29,092 bases of DNA from Paramacrobiotus richtersi (GCA_034698045.1 JAQGAU010000397.1:1-29092), one strand, 5' to 3'; numbered from the stretch's first letter, positions 9,123 through 19,907 are shown. Made by a program: numbers and translations. Notes: generated from the sequence alone by a model not told the origin.

Positions 9123-10323
9123 ATCACCTTGTTTACCCGTAAATTAAGGGACTGGTATACAGAGTTATACTGCATTCGCTCGAATCGTAGCTGATAGGTG
9201 TACGCTATGAAGTTTACACTTAAAGTTGCTTAATTGAGTGTATATATGAATGTTGTACATGGTTATGATAAGTTTAAAATTATTACTAATTTTTGATTCG
9301 AAATTTCTGGGTCCAAAGATCAACATTTTAAAACGAGCTTCAAAATTACACAAAAATTGTTAAAAATGTGAAACTTGTGCCAACTCAATGTGCGCACTAT
9401 TGTAAACAATACCAGTTGCCGTTATTTACCAAAAAAGTTTTGAGCGCTCTAAAATTCGACATTTTAGCGACCGGAAGTCACGTTACAGCCAATGTACATA
9501 ACTGCACTGAACGGATCGCAACAAGCTCGTGTCACATTGTTCCCACTATGTTTTGCTACAGTCCTGAATTTTTTGATATTTTTAGACAGTCGGGAACTAT
9601 TTTTCATGCATTTTTTAATCTAGTATGAACAATTGCTGGAAAACGTCGTCTAAAGTTAGGCCATTCGAGAAACAGACAGTGTACATCGGCTGACGGCGAT
9701 ACTGGTCCGCTGCACCGGGGCACTGAGAAAAGCGCGAAGCGGACACAGGGCAGGCAGCGGCCATTGTCCACAGGGATGTTTACTCTGATGCGCGCCTTCT
9801 CCCACACACATAGCCAAGACTGATGTAGGAGTCGAATCAGGACATGGTCTGTTCTGCTGGTTGATATTCTCCACTAGCTAAGCAAACTGAGGAAAGCGGG
9901 GAATTTTTACTAGCGGAGCCGGTCGGCATGAGAATCAAAAATGTGTCATTGTTTGCGGGTGGTTTTTAGTTCATCGGGAGTAGTTAGTGATATTATTATA
10001 TCAGACATGAGTAGAAGAAGAAATGCGCTATCTAACGGTATCATTCTCGAAAACGACCATTGGTACGGCTGTTACGGTATACTATTTCCTTAACACAACA
10101 TACGTTACTAGGCTATTCTCTTATGTGTTTGTACACGTATGATACTAAATTATGGTACAGCAATAAACACGGCTATTCTCTTGTGTTTGCGAATATATTG
10201 GTTCGGGTCTCCTGCTTGTGAGCTCCCGTAGCATATTCGTACAAATATGGCACTTAGGCCAGAATATTGATTCCAAGTGTACTAATCCCTGAATAATTGT
10301 TGGTTCTGGGGGAAGTTTAAATG
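9123..10323. other. Intergenic region, no supportable gene
   Basis: AT-rich at 9150-9640, then a GC-richer patch at 9650-9900 with overlapping minus-strand open frames that show no recognisable protein feature. A 20-base direct repeat (GGCTATTCTCTT...TGTTTG) occurs at 10111-10131 and 10171-10189. Confidence 0.5.
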
Positions 10324-10477
10324 GCGAATAGTTACGAAATTTCGAAGCAATTAACTACTAACATGGCGGCCTAGAAGCTGGTAGGAATCCGTAGGATAAG
10401 CTGATGTGTCAAAGAAGGTCTATCTCGTAGACAGCTACGTTGAGGGTTAACGACTTTAAAAATTCGTAACTATTCGC
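10324..10477. mobile_element. Short inverted-repeat (MITE-like) element
   Basis: A 154-bp element with 19-bp ends: GCGAATAGTTACGAAATTT at 10324-10342 and its near-perfect reverse complement at 10459-10477. No coding content; no clear target duplication. Its right end overlaps the predicted last codons of the minus-strand gene at 10470-12539: the TAG inside GCGAATAG is read as that gene's stop. Confidence 0.6.
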
Positions 10478-12539
10478 TAGTTGAACTTGCTCCCAGATCA
10501 GCAAACCTGAGACGAAACATTTGGTCCAGCCGCGATTTTATAAACATATGATGCTGTATACGTCTTTCTCTTGCAAAAAAGCAAACTAGTCTTTGAACTC
10601 ACCGCCTCGTCGAAGTGGTTACAGAACTTGTATCCTCGATGGTGCAGTATCTCTTCGTGCAGTTTATTTAGGGAATCCAGTTGTGCTTTAATCTTCGTAG
10701 TTAATGCGTTAATTTGTAGTACTTCCGTCTTGGCTCTTGGGTGACCAGTTTCTTGTATGGAATTAACATACTTTTGGCAAGTATGTATAAGTACAAAGTG
10801 ATGCTCAAGAACGGTGAGTAAAATGTTCAACATTTTTTTCCCATCTAGGGGATCGACGGTGGTGGAAGCCAGGCCGCATGTTTCCAGTTGGAGAAAGCGG
10901 CGTTGACTATCCAGTTCGATTATTCGTTGTCCCATCTGGTACATCATATCTCGATTACGGTGTCCAGCTACAAGCTCAGCTTCATGCTTACGCACAAGGC
11001 GTGCGAAACTGCTCACAACCGATCGTATCTAAATTAAAAGTTACAATTAATAACTATGTACGCGTTAGCAAGGGAACCTTTTAAGAGCGGAAAGCCAAAA
11101 TGCACTCGAACGTTTTTCCTCACACACTCATACTAATTATTTATGTAGGTTTTTAAAATCTCTGAAATTAGTGACTAAATTTAATCGCCAGTTGGGGAAT
11201 TTAGGAACCTTCGCAGTTTCAACTGCTTCCGCCATTGAAGCGGTGATCTGCATATGGCAAACGACTAAATTCTACATACAAAGCAAAACATGTAGTAAAT
11301 AATGCATAATATAAGCACCCTGCAACATAAGCACCACTTGGCTACTTCTTGTAGCATAACTACTCGTAGTACTACGGTGCCACCCAGGACCGAACCGACT
11401 ACCACAAACAGGATCATTGCTACCGGTCAATTTCGCGAAACAACTATTCCAGACGAGTTCGCTGGGTCGAATAACTTACCCTTGAAACATTAAAAAAGTA
11501 GACACAAAAATCGGCCAGCGGCCTGTTTTGATCGGCCAACTCGTTAAGCTGTTTCCAGTTAGAATTCCTCAAGCTGTCGATATCATCTAGTATATCCACG
11601 CAGTCCATTACTCCCGGCACCATACGCTCAACGTACTTCCACAGAACCTCCAATCCTTGTACAGTGGTCCAGTGGTGCGCGCCAAGGGCCTGCAGGTCCG
11701 CTTTCAAGTCCGAACGACCGTTATCTGGCACAGTCAGCACCTTCGCAGTGTTCATAAAGGCTGTAACGGAATCCACCACCTTCTGCGCAAGGATAGTAAT
11801 TTGGTCTTCTGCCTTTCTTTGTCGTTCATGTAAGCCAAGGGCCAATAAATTGCTTGCCGTAAAGTATGCCCCTGCAATGTACAGTAGGTTTTTTTGAATA
11901 CTACATGAACTTTACAGTATTGGCAGTATAGGCTATATCACAGCGGAAAATCTTTATATTGTTTGATTTCGTACCAATACTCTCTGCCACTTCGTCCAGG
12001 TGTTGAGCTTCTTTGTGCAGTTGCTTCCAGTCCACTGAATCCAGCGAAGCTGATCGCAGATTATTTAGGAGACATCCGCACGCACTTAAAATCAGTTCTG
12101 CGTATTGTGTGAAGCGCTCGAACGTCGCAGCAGTGGCCGCTTCTCGCGAGGCTTGGTGACATTGGTGATACGAATAACAGCCACCTCTCAGTAGCCGTTT
12201 GTAGAGTTGGCTAATCTGCGTCATTACTTCGGAAGACAGGAAGGTTGTTCCAGTGGCAGAGTATGTATGTGGAACCTTTTCTTCTGTGTCCACATAATAT
12301 GTTGAATTAGCTATGATTGTTTTGCAGCTTTTGCGCATTTTGTACAGTGCGTTAATTAGCTTTTCGGAGGCGTGAAAATCAAAGGGCCTAACGGAATGAA
12401 AGGGACTGGCTTCGCAGATTCGCCACATGGAATGATTGCATTCCTTCACCAGACAGAATAAACTGCTCGTCAGTTCCCGGTATTCTTCCGCTAAATGATC
12501 TGGATCTTGGCTCCGAAGACATCCCATAATGTTGCTCAT
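10470..12539 (-). CDS. Helical repeat protein, about 488 aa, four exons
   Basis: Unrecognised soluble protein, no signal peptide or membrane span. Exons: 12539-11975 (ATG 12539, in-frame TAG upstream), 11871-11480, 11028-10603 and 10553-10470. Introns are 103, 451 and 49 nt with sites GTACGA/TTGCAG, GTAAGT/AATTTAG and GTGAGT/TATACAG; phases agree (1467 nt). The sequence is mostly amphipathic helix. Exons 1, 2 and 3 each end in a related motif: DSVDWKQLHKEAQHLDEVAE (about 165-184), DSLRNSNWKQLNELADQ (about 290-306) and AQLDSLNKLHEEILHH (about 430-445). The protein thus seems built from at least three units that match exons, probably by exon duplication. The last short exon (residues 462-488) is the least certain; its stop lies within the inverted-repeat element at 10324-10477. 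Function unknown; a scaffold or helical bundle is a guess. Confidence 0.6.
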
Positions 12540-12576
12540 CCGAGTAGTTAGGTTCTATGCGGAAACACTTTTTTAA

Positions 12577-13734
12577 GGCCAGAGCTAGTAGACGACAGTG
12601 AGCCCAGAATAGTTTGTTTTTTTGCGCTATCTGTAACTTTACAAATAGCTCTGCATAATGGCCGCATGTGCAAGGCATTCAGCTGCACAATGGTGTGCCG
12701 CGGTCCTCTCTGGCCCCATTGTCCACTGCAGAGATTGCCCATTTCCATTTTTAAATGGAAAAATGGCCCATTTATTCCCATTTCCCATATTTTTTAGTAT
12801 AAATGGGTGTGAATGGGAGACCTCAGAGTATGAATGGGAATGACTGTGAAAAACGAAAAATGGGAAAAAATGGGATTTCTAGAAATCAAACGAAAAACGA
12901 AACTGATTTATGGAAAGCATCCTGTTTTTTCTGTTTTTTTTCGCGGATTTGATTCGTAATTAGTCGTTGGCTTCGCGCTTCGCGCGAACAGCTTTCCCCA
13001 ACAACGATTTTGACCGATTTTTCGGCTTCTGCGAAGTGAAAAATAAAAATTATACTTCAAAAATACATCGCGAGGTTTTAAGAAATTATGGGGTGAGAAA
13101 TGGGGCTGCGTTTTTAAATGGTTAAAAATGGGGACTGACCGGAAAAAAATGGGAATAGTATGAATGGGAAAACAAGAAAAAAATGGGAATGGATGGGTTA
13201 TGGAAAAATCGAAAATGGGCAATGTCTGGTCCACTGAGCTATTCATCAGACAATGAAAAAACTTTGGAAGCTAATCCTGTATGAGAAAGTTTTTCCGATA
13301 TGGGATTGCGAGACGACAATCGACGTGTTTTTGTCCAGAAAGACTAACTACCGAAACGGATCTTGAAAAAGTAAAAAAATGACTGAATAAATCCAAAAAA
13401 ACGCTTTTTCAAAAGTGTTTTTTCGGATTTATTTAAGAAGTTTTGAACTTTTTCAAGATTTGTTTCGGTTGTTAGTCTTTCTGGACGAAAAGACGTCGAT
13501 TGTCGTCTCGCAATCCCAAATCGGAAAAACTTTCTCATTCAGGATTGTCTTCCAAAGTTTTTTCATTGTTTGATGAATAGCTCAGTGGACAATGGGGCCA
13601 GAGAGGATCGCGGCACATCATTGTGCAGCTGAATGCGTTGCGCATGCGGCCATTATGCAGGTCTATTTTTAAAGTTACAGATGGCGCAAAAAAACCATCT
13701 GTTTCAGGCTCACTGTCGTCTGCTAGCAGTGGCC
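12577..13734. mobile_element. Palindromic foldback transposon with TTAA duplications
   Basis: TTAA flanks both ends (12573-12576 and 13735-13738). Inside are long inverted arms, beginning GGCCAGAGCTAGTAGACGAC on the left and, as reverse complement, GGCCACTGCTAGCAGACGAC on the right. If the 500-bp insertion at 12729-13228 plus one 8-bp duplication is taken out, 650 bp remain. These are two arms of about 324 bp pairing around a TC loop at 13409-13410 (CTTTT TC AAAAG). Arm identity by eye is near 88%. TTAA duplications are known for piggyBac and Kolobok elements; no transposase is present, so the class is inferred. The arms read as open frames with the same peptide (LNALRMRPLCR and LNALHMRPLCR), but this follows from the symmetry. 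A transcript through it would fold into a long double-stranded hairpin. Confidence 0.85.
12729..13228. mobile_element. hAT-like MITE, 500 bp, nested in the palindromic element
   Basis: It is bounded by a perfect 8-bp duplication, GTCCACTG, at 12721-12728 and 13229-13236. Its terminal inverted repeats are CAGAGATTGCCCATTT (12729-12744) and, as reverse complement of 13213-13228, CAGACATTGCCCATTT. An 8-bp duplication and CAG-type termini are hallmarks of the hAT superfamily. Sub-terminal regions carry many copies of AATGGG (12820-12880 and 13100-13200), as expected for transposase-binding repeats. There is no coding region. The insertion is younger than the element it splits. Confidence 0.88.
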
Positions 13735-14058
13735 TTAAACGCTTTTTAGCAGTAATTATTAGTAAATATACAGTACATCACGCGAAGTATCCAAGTTCAG
13801 CATGCTATCGCGATAGCTTTCTCTATATCCTCTGTTGGGTGCTACACGATCCAGGATTAGTTCTTGATTCAGGCGTTTTATGGATGCACTGCACTGACTT
13901 CGAGCATTAACCCATACCTGAATAAACCACTTACAGTTGTTAGTTTGACAGCATCCTAGCAGGTTAAGACTTCGGAACAAACAGCCGATTCTAGGTTCTG
14001 CACTGAACATATCAGCGCTTCCGTGCGCCCGACGCCGTTGACTTACTTTGTAACAGAG
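13735..14058. other. Spacer between two palindromic elements
   Basis: No gene is supported. It contains a perfect 14-bp palindrome at 13804-13817 (GCTATCGCGATAGC). Confidence 0.4.
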
Positions 14059-14434
14059 CGAAGGCGCTGTGCGTGTAGATAAAAAAGTGCGGCACGAATA
14101 AGAAAGTGTGGCGTAAATAAGCTCTGTGTATAAGATCAAAGCGGTTCATACTGTCGACATGTCCCCGACCCTTATTCGTCCGACTGTTTAGGTGTGTTTG
14201 GCTGCTGTTGAAATTCAGATTTATGCATTTCAAAATTCAGAACAACAGAAATGCTCAACTGATAATCAAAATGCATAAATGACTAAATACATTCTCGGTA
14301 AAATAATTAGACGGATTGGGGGCGGGGACATGTCGACAGTATGAACCGTTTTGGTCTTCATGAACGCATAGCTTATCCATGCTACACTTTCTTATTCACG
14401 CCGCACTTTCTTAGCGACACGCTCAGCGCCTTCG
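14059..14434. repeat. Palindromic inverted-repeat element, 376 bp
   Basis: It begins CGAAGGCGCTG and ends CAGCGCCTTCG. The arms match for about 130 bp (14059-14187 against 14305-14434), including GGGGACATGTCGACAGTATG at 14321-14340 and its complement at 14146-14165. Weaker symmetry runs to the centre (atttatgcattt at 14219 against aaatgcataaat at 14267). The outward frames encode related peptides (MNRFDLIHRAYLRHTFLF and MNRFGLHERIAYPCYTFLF). No target duplication seen. Its right end lies only 14 bp from the tetraspanin stop codon. Confidence 0.7.
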
Positions 14435-14448
14435 ATCTAATGTCTGTA

Positions 14449-16084
14449 CTATATCATTTGCTTACGTACCGAATTAGATGTGAAGCATTTTGTCAGTTGC
14501 TCTACGAAATGGATGATAAACTGCAAATGAAGCTGCTGCGTTAACGGTGTTTTTTTCCTTCCGAGTGCTAGAAAAGGTTGCATTTACCTTTAAGAAGACG
14601 ACTCCAAAAATTACCCCAAACATAATTGGAAAGCACGTACGGAGGTATTCCGTAACTGCCGTAATGCAGCCCTACAAATTATTTGGTAATTGGTACGGTC
14701 GCGTGTTATACAGTCGGGCAAATGACAGGTTATATTTGGTATTACGGCATTGGTACAATTACCTTGCGAGCACTGGATATGGTGGCCGAGAGACGGTTTG
14801 CTGCCGAATAGCAATCTTTATCTTCGAGAATTCTTAAGATACCGTACTCAAAGTTGCAGCAAAAAACCGGAGGCACAAATACGGGAAATGTCTCCCCAAA
14901 GTAAGGTGAAGTGCGAAAGTCTTCGTAGCCTGACAGTGTACCGCAGCACCTCATCTGCGAAAAAAACATTGCGTAGCGTAAACCTACGTTTGGGCAACCA
15001 GTGCAGTTTAGGAGCAGAATGTGCTGAAAAAACAAACGAAGTTGTACTGATTCCGCACCGAGCGACGAGGTGAACAGAAACTTGACTGTTTTGGTACAAG
15101 CAGTATTTAGATTTTTAGTCATTAGCTAGGCTGAAACGGACTGGCCAGTGGCCAGAACTTAGATTATCTCCTGTGAGATTCTAAAGTGCACATTTTAGTA
15201 GGCTCAGTCTAATTGCTTTCGAACGGTCAACCATAGAAGGTCTTCGACAATTTGTCAAATCTTATATCCTGATTCAATTTCTGACCCGAGCGTCTGCGAT
15301 GATGCGGTAGATGAACTATTTCTATGCGGTAGATGAACTATTTCATCGCACAATACGGTATTTTACCGTTATTTGCACCGCATTGAGAATGAGTGTTGAT
15401 CGCAGCACAACTGGATCGGATGTCCCATTATATGGCCCCCGGACAATATTCACGGACCCGTCACTGGTCAATTTCGTAGATAAACTGGCGTAATTTTCCG
15501 CTAGGGCCGTCATATCCAAGGACTGTCTGTCTTCACCTTTCCAAAACAGGAGACCACCGCATACTACCTCCACGAACATCACTAGACCGGTTGCACCCCA
15601 TTGCTAAAATAGCTTGTGTAACGTTTCGAATAACGGTTCTACGCCGAAATAAAGAGACTTACAAAAGCCGGCCAAATGATGCGAGATTTTTTGCCTAGCT
15701 TCCCATCTAAAGGCAGGCTTGAAATCCCGAAAACGATGCCAACGAGAGAAGTTCCTGTCAGGAGATAGCCAACAATAAGGCATGCGTCCAAGAAATCCAC
15801 CTGCAAATCCCCTTTATATCCAATCTGATTGGCCAGCGAATAAGCGACGTTGTAAAAGTGTTTCACTTCGATCTATATAAAGCAGCAGCGTTGACAACCT
15901 TGATGGGTGACGAATCAATTTAACGGCATCCTACCCAAATCCAGATTCCGATAGCTAAGGTACCCATTGAGGATAAATGGCTGAGAATCCGCACAATGCG
16001 CCATATCTTTAGAAAACTTGTTCTGGTGTCTTTTCTGTGATAGCGATTGTCTGGTCTGAAAAGCAGCTGCGAGCTTTCAGACAT
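14449..16084 (-). CDS. Tetraspanin, 314 aa, six exons
   Basis: A four-pass membrane organiser of the tetraspanin family. Exons: 16084-15935, 15872-15663, 15603-15367, 14954-14763, 14671-14588 and 14520-14449. Introns are 62, 59, 412, 91 and 67 nt, all GT-AG and all phase 0. TM1 is at about 29-50 (ends LAIGIWIW), TM2 about 79-100, TM3 about 118-141 and TM4 about 272-297. The large extracellular loop has the family signature: CCG at 202-204, FCC at 230-232 after VPPV, Cys247, and GC at 264-265, six cysteines in all. Acceptors are strong (TTTTTTTCGCAG before MRCCG). The N-terminal tail is polar (SESSQLLFRPDNRYHRKD); the C-terminal tail is short and ends RKQMI. The last exon also holds a GTACGTAAG donor-like string, so an alternative 3' end is possible. 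The first large intron contains a 22-bp tandem duplication. Confidence 0.92.
15302..15345. repeat. 22-bp tandem duplication in a tetraspanin intron
   Basis: Two adjacent copies of a 22-bp unit starting ATGCGGTAGATGAACTATTT (15302-15323 and 15324-15345), differing only in the last base. It lies in the 412-nt third intron. Probably recent slippage. Confidence 0.85.
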
Positions 16085-17811
16085 AATATTTGCAGTGAGC
16101 GCCAGAGATAATCAATTCCGTACGTCAGATTTAATCAGCTCGAATTCGTCGGAAAGTACAGTATAATTATCAGAGATACAGAGATGTAGTGTGAGGCAGA
16201 TCTTCTAAACAAGCACAATACAAGTATCTGTAGAGATAGTTTATTGTAGCATTAGAGGTAGCGTGAAGCAAGTTTTTTTTTTAAATTAGTGAATGTGAGG
16301 TTGGTTACGCAAGCACAGCGAGACCGGCAAACTTGGAAGGAATGTATCGCTCCAGGCACGAAGTAAAGTCACCAGAATGTAAGCGCTAGAATGCAAGTCA
16401 AGCATTTGTATCAAATTATCAATGGTTGTAACTTATCGCTCGATTCAGTACGACTCAGAGTACACTACAAGCACTGCTGTATGTATAATTATAAAACATT
16501 GCGTGTATCTGTACGTTGGTTAATTCATACTACATTATTGATGCTGTAGTGGCAAGTCGTGACTGCACTTACAATTAATGTCAACCGATTATCATCTTAT
16601 GATACATTTTGACGACGAGTGCTACCTGTGCGGCGTGGTCAATACGCAATTTGCGAGGTTCAGATGTGCCGCTCGTCCCCATTGCCGAGCGCTATGCTTC
16701 TCCGGGATCGGCGAATGAAATGTCAGCTGGTAAGCCTAACAATTTTCTAGTGCATACAGACGTAAACAGCAAAATCTACCATATGTAATGTAATGAGACC
16801 TGCCTTTGCAGTAAAGTTTTGCACAATTGGAAGTTTTTTGGTGGTTTACATTGGGAGCAAGTACTGACAGTAACCAACAGTGTTGGTCCAACACAAAGCT
16901 GTAGCGCTTAACATAAGTTTCTGTTCAGTCAGTCGAGCACCGAAACGATGCCACCTAGAATTAAACGGTATGAGTAGTAAGTTTTAGATAATCTAATGGA
17001 CATAATAAACAGTTTTACGCATAAGAAGAATTCATTAACACAACAAATACTTGTAAACTTCGGCAGCGCTGTGTTCCGTAATTGATACAGATTGAGCCAC
17101 TTCTGTAACTGCTGGTCCGAACCCGGTGTCCCGACTGATCGGCCATATGCAACTTCGTCTGGTCGATTACCTACGCCTTGCGGCCTGTCGGAGGTCGTGA
17201 GCGGACAGTGTTCGGTTTCTACCGCACAACTACAAACACCCTTTACTGAGCTTAGTGAGATACCAACACCATGTGTACAAGAGCAGAGCGCGGTTGGCGG
17301 TAAACATCGAAAAGCGTAGTTCTGCTTGTAATTTCGTAGACTGAACATGAACAGAGTGCATGGCTCAAAGTGGAATCGCTGACTACGTGAATCCTGTATG
17401 TAATTCGTTAGCAGACAGGTGATTTACAGAACAGACCGTGGTGCCCCTGCCAGATCAATCTGGGAGAATAAAGTTGTTGTTGTTGTTGAAAAATACAGCG
17501 AGCAGTGGTTACGGAAAATTATCTTACATCCATTGTCTGTAAAGGGGTTAATGGCACATGAACCCCTCCATTATGCATTAACGTCAATTACTAACGCAAT
17601 TTTGACGTTTAGTTGGGCAAAATCCGCCGACACAAAATCAAGTGCGAAGGCACATACAGAGACAACTACAAGGTAAAATGTCAAAAAAACAATCAGTATC
17701 ATGACGCTCATGAGTATCTCTACGAGAAACAGACGGCAAAGTAAAATGATGCTTACTAAAAGATGTCGATCAAGGTTCGCCCGTCAGTCTGCCGGTCATC
17801 CTACCAATAAA
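16085..17811. other. Region with no firm gene
   Basis: Upstream of the tetraspanin. It holds a Cys-rich short frame (16578-16718, listed separately). A Ser/Thr/Pro-rich frame runs at 17092-17319 plus, after an acceptor-like tgatacag, with no known domain. A (TTG)n run lies at 17475-17489. The minus-strand frame 16929-17348 overlaps the plus frame and neither is favoured. Confidence 0.4.
16578..16718 (+). CDS. Possible zinc-binding short frame (46 aa)
   Basis: ATG 16578 to TGA 16716-16718. The translation has closely spaced metal-ligand residues: ECYLCG, then RC, then RPHCRALCFSG, i.e. C-x2-C ... C-x5-C-x3-C with a His. This resembles a zinc-finger fragment, but no class was recognised. A GTAAGC donor-like site at 16732 follows in another frame. 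It may be one exon of an unresolved plus-strand gene or chance. Confidence 0.2.
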   Translation: MSTDYHLMIHFDDECYLCGVVNTQFARFRCAARPHCRALCFSGIGE

Positions 17812-19907
17812 CTAAATCATCTCAATGAAGGCTGCACCAAGCGTTCCAAGGGTTTCAACAGCTAAAGGGTAAAAGAAATATCCACGCTGCTCCAGGTTCG
17901 AGTGAAGGCGTCGCTTCCGATTATCCGCTTGCTGGGCGGCATAGCCTGGCCGCCTGGCACTGTCCACAACGTGCGAATTCGCGACGGTGCCCGTACACGT
18001 AGCATTCCAAGCAAGAGCCTTACCATTTTTACCGTATGGACGGTTATGATTATGACCAAATGGACCGGATAGCCGCTTGACCAGACAGTGGGATAGGTGC
18101 ATGCCGCGCTATTAATTATACGCTATTAACCTCGGCATTCATTGGTGTCTTGTATAGGAACGGTATGCCCATGTCCTGATTATTGCTTAGGTTAATGTAT
18201 TCACATGGTTTGAGATTAATCGAAATGTCGTAAAGTTGGCACTGGGCAGTGACCAGTGAAATCACCATGCAAATGCACGAGAAAGGATTGACTTGAGAAG
18301 CATGAAACCTTTTCACGATTAAGTACGGTTCGAGCACGGTTTAAGGATAGCTAGAGTACTGCTCGGAGTTGCTGGCTGTACTTATGAACACCTTTGGAAT
18401 ATTGTACTATTGCGTTTAGATTCAGACCGATTAAAGTTTAAAAGCCCAACACTTTTCTCGGTGACCTTGTGTGCGTAGGATTAATGTACTGATCACATGT
18501 TAGTTTTACGTGCAGTCGGGGTAACACCATCTCGAACAGGAAGCAAGGTAAGTCCATCCGGTCGACTGGCGTCACGAAAAAGTCCCACAGATTCAAGCTG
18601 GCATGAAAAAGCGGCACTTTCGGCCGTTCTTTTCATGACACTGTTTAGTTCCACATGCCGGGGCCACCATCCTTTATTGCTATGGCATGACAAGCCATGG
18701 TGTCCATTAGGGTCAACCCGAACTCTACAGTTCGTACAGTCGTGTTCGACCACAACATGAAGTCCTGGGCGTAAACCGATACCAATCCGGACCTCGTCAT
18801 CTCTCAGAAATGTTCCCAAACAGGGTGCAAGAAGAGCAGGCCCAAGAAGACCACTGTAAGGCTCCCAACAGAACTGCTCGAGCACAAAATTTCCCATAGT
18901 TGACAGCCACAGTTCGGGCAAAACGTATCTGTATGACCGGTACATCCCAGGCGCACTGAAACTTTCGCAAGGCTACGTCTAGCGCCTCGCATCTTGTCGA
19001 GTGTATCCAGGACTTCATCACGGGATCAACCAACCGGTCCAAGAAGCCATGGCAGATGTTGGAAATCAGTTGCAGAACAGAATGCATCGAAGCCAAATGG
19101 GCGGAAAAGCAAGCACAGTTGTTCGTCTAATTCCCAATCCACCAAACGTGACAAGCAATGTTAACGGAATCCTTTGGAGATCCTGAACGTCAATATTGAC
19201 GATAGATCGAAGGCCAGAATGCAGTACTGGATTCAGCTCATCCAACAAGAGCGGATACTCAAAACATCTGGCAGTACGAAGGCCGTAAAGAAATTTGGGA
19301 ATAAATAGGCAGTTATTGAACAGAAACAGAGCGGCGTGAGCAGGGAGGGACTCAAGGGTGCGAATAAACGCTTCATTATCTCTAATTTCTCACGCAGAAA
19401 CTTCGCGCATGCTGGAGTAGTAAGTGAACCGAGCAGAAACAGGTCCTCATCCTTTGGAGTTTGCACTGTTGGCCAAGTTGTCAGAAAACTTTGAATGGCC
19501 ATATCACGATCTGTGGAGAAGACGCCGAAAGCATAAACTTCACACTTCCGGTACTGGAGTTTAACTCAAGCCCCATAGCGGCGACGCGTTCCTGAGTTTT
19601 GATGGCCGCGCTGACTTTTTCCACCGTACCAGTGAGCGTGACATTGGCGCCGTACTGGTTTCGGAATTCTTTTCGGAAGTGAGAACTGCTCATCGTCGAG
19701 AAAAGGTTGCAGGGAATGTCGGGAAGTGTTATGAACTTGAACGGCCGGAGTCGTGTTAGAAACAGGAGGAAGATGAACTGAGCAGGCTGTGGTGTGTCTG
19801 CGAATCCCAATCCGCGTGAAGAATTCAATGCGGGCAGGGTTGCTCGCGGGCATGAACAACCCATTTTCCTGTGTGACAAACTTAATACTGCAGAATCTTG
19901 TCGTCAA
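17812..19907 (-). pseudogene. Decayed reverse-transcriptase retroelement
   Basis: Successive minus-strand frames, broken by shifts, follow the order of a non-LTR-type reverse-transcriptase polyprotein. About 19500-19700: a palm/active-site region, TLTGTVEKVSAAI then AMGLELNSS; the expected YxDD is replaced by YGAN, so both catalytic Asp are lost. 19233-19502: the following EDLFLLGSL / KLEIMKRL segment. 19066-19248: LRSIVNIDVQDLQRIPL and FGGLGIR. 18550-18945: a Cys-Cys-His-Cys motif (CTNCRVRVDPNGHHGLSC), then RPDGLTLLPVRDG. 17812-18026: GKALAWNATC through LEQRGYFFYPLAVETLG. The last two parts resemble a C-terminal endonuclease-like region with a P-D...D pattern in which the distal acidic residue is now Asn. 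Similarity is recalled from family pattern, not searched. Frameshifts, the lost active site and an insertion make it non-functional. Confidence 0.75.
18027..18525. mobile_element. 499-bp insertion within the retroelement relic
   Basis: On the minus strand the retroelement frame reads ...LLPVRDG and resumes ...NGKALAWNATC after about 500 bp of unrelated sequence. The 5-bp string ACCAT (plus strand) flanks it at 18022-18026 and 18526-18530, consistent with a target duplication. The ends share only a few bases (TTTTACC on the left, and GTTACC as reverse complement on the right), so the class is unknown. No coding region recognised. Confidence 0.5.

Noticed and set aside
9604..9874. Overlapping minus-strand frames in a GC-richer patch
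   Set aside because: Cys/Pro-rich but in two competing frames, with no domain or splice sites; left as intergenic.
12908..13246. Minus-strand 112-aa open frame
   Set aside because: It lies mostly inside the hAT-like MITE, where AATGGG repeats create Pro/Phe/Ile-rich chance translation.
13623..13910. Plus-strand 95-aa frame resembling the minus-strand frame 12548-12781
   Set aside because: The likeness follows from the inverted arms of the palindromic element; there is no independent protein evidence.
17475..17489. TTG run as a retroelement tail
   Set aside because: It lies more than 300 bp beyond the last recognisable retroelement codons with no linking sequence, so a simple short repeat is the safer reading.
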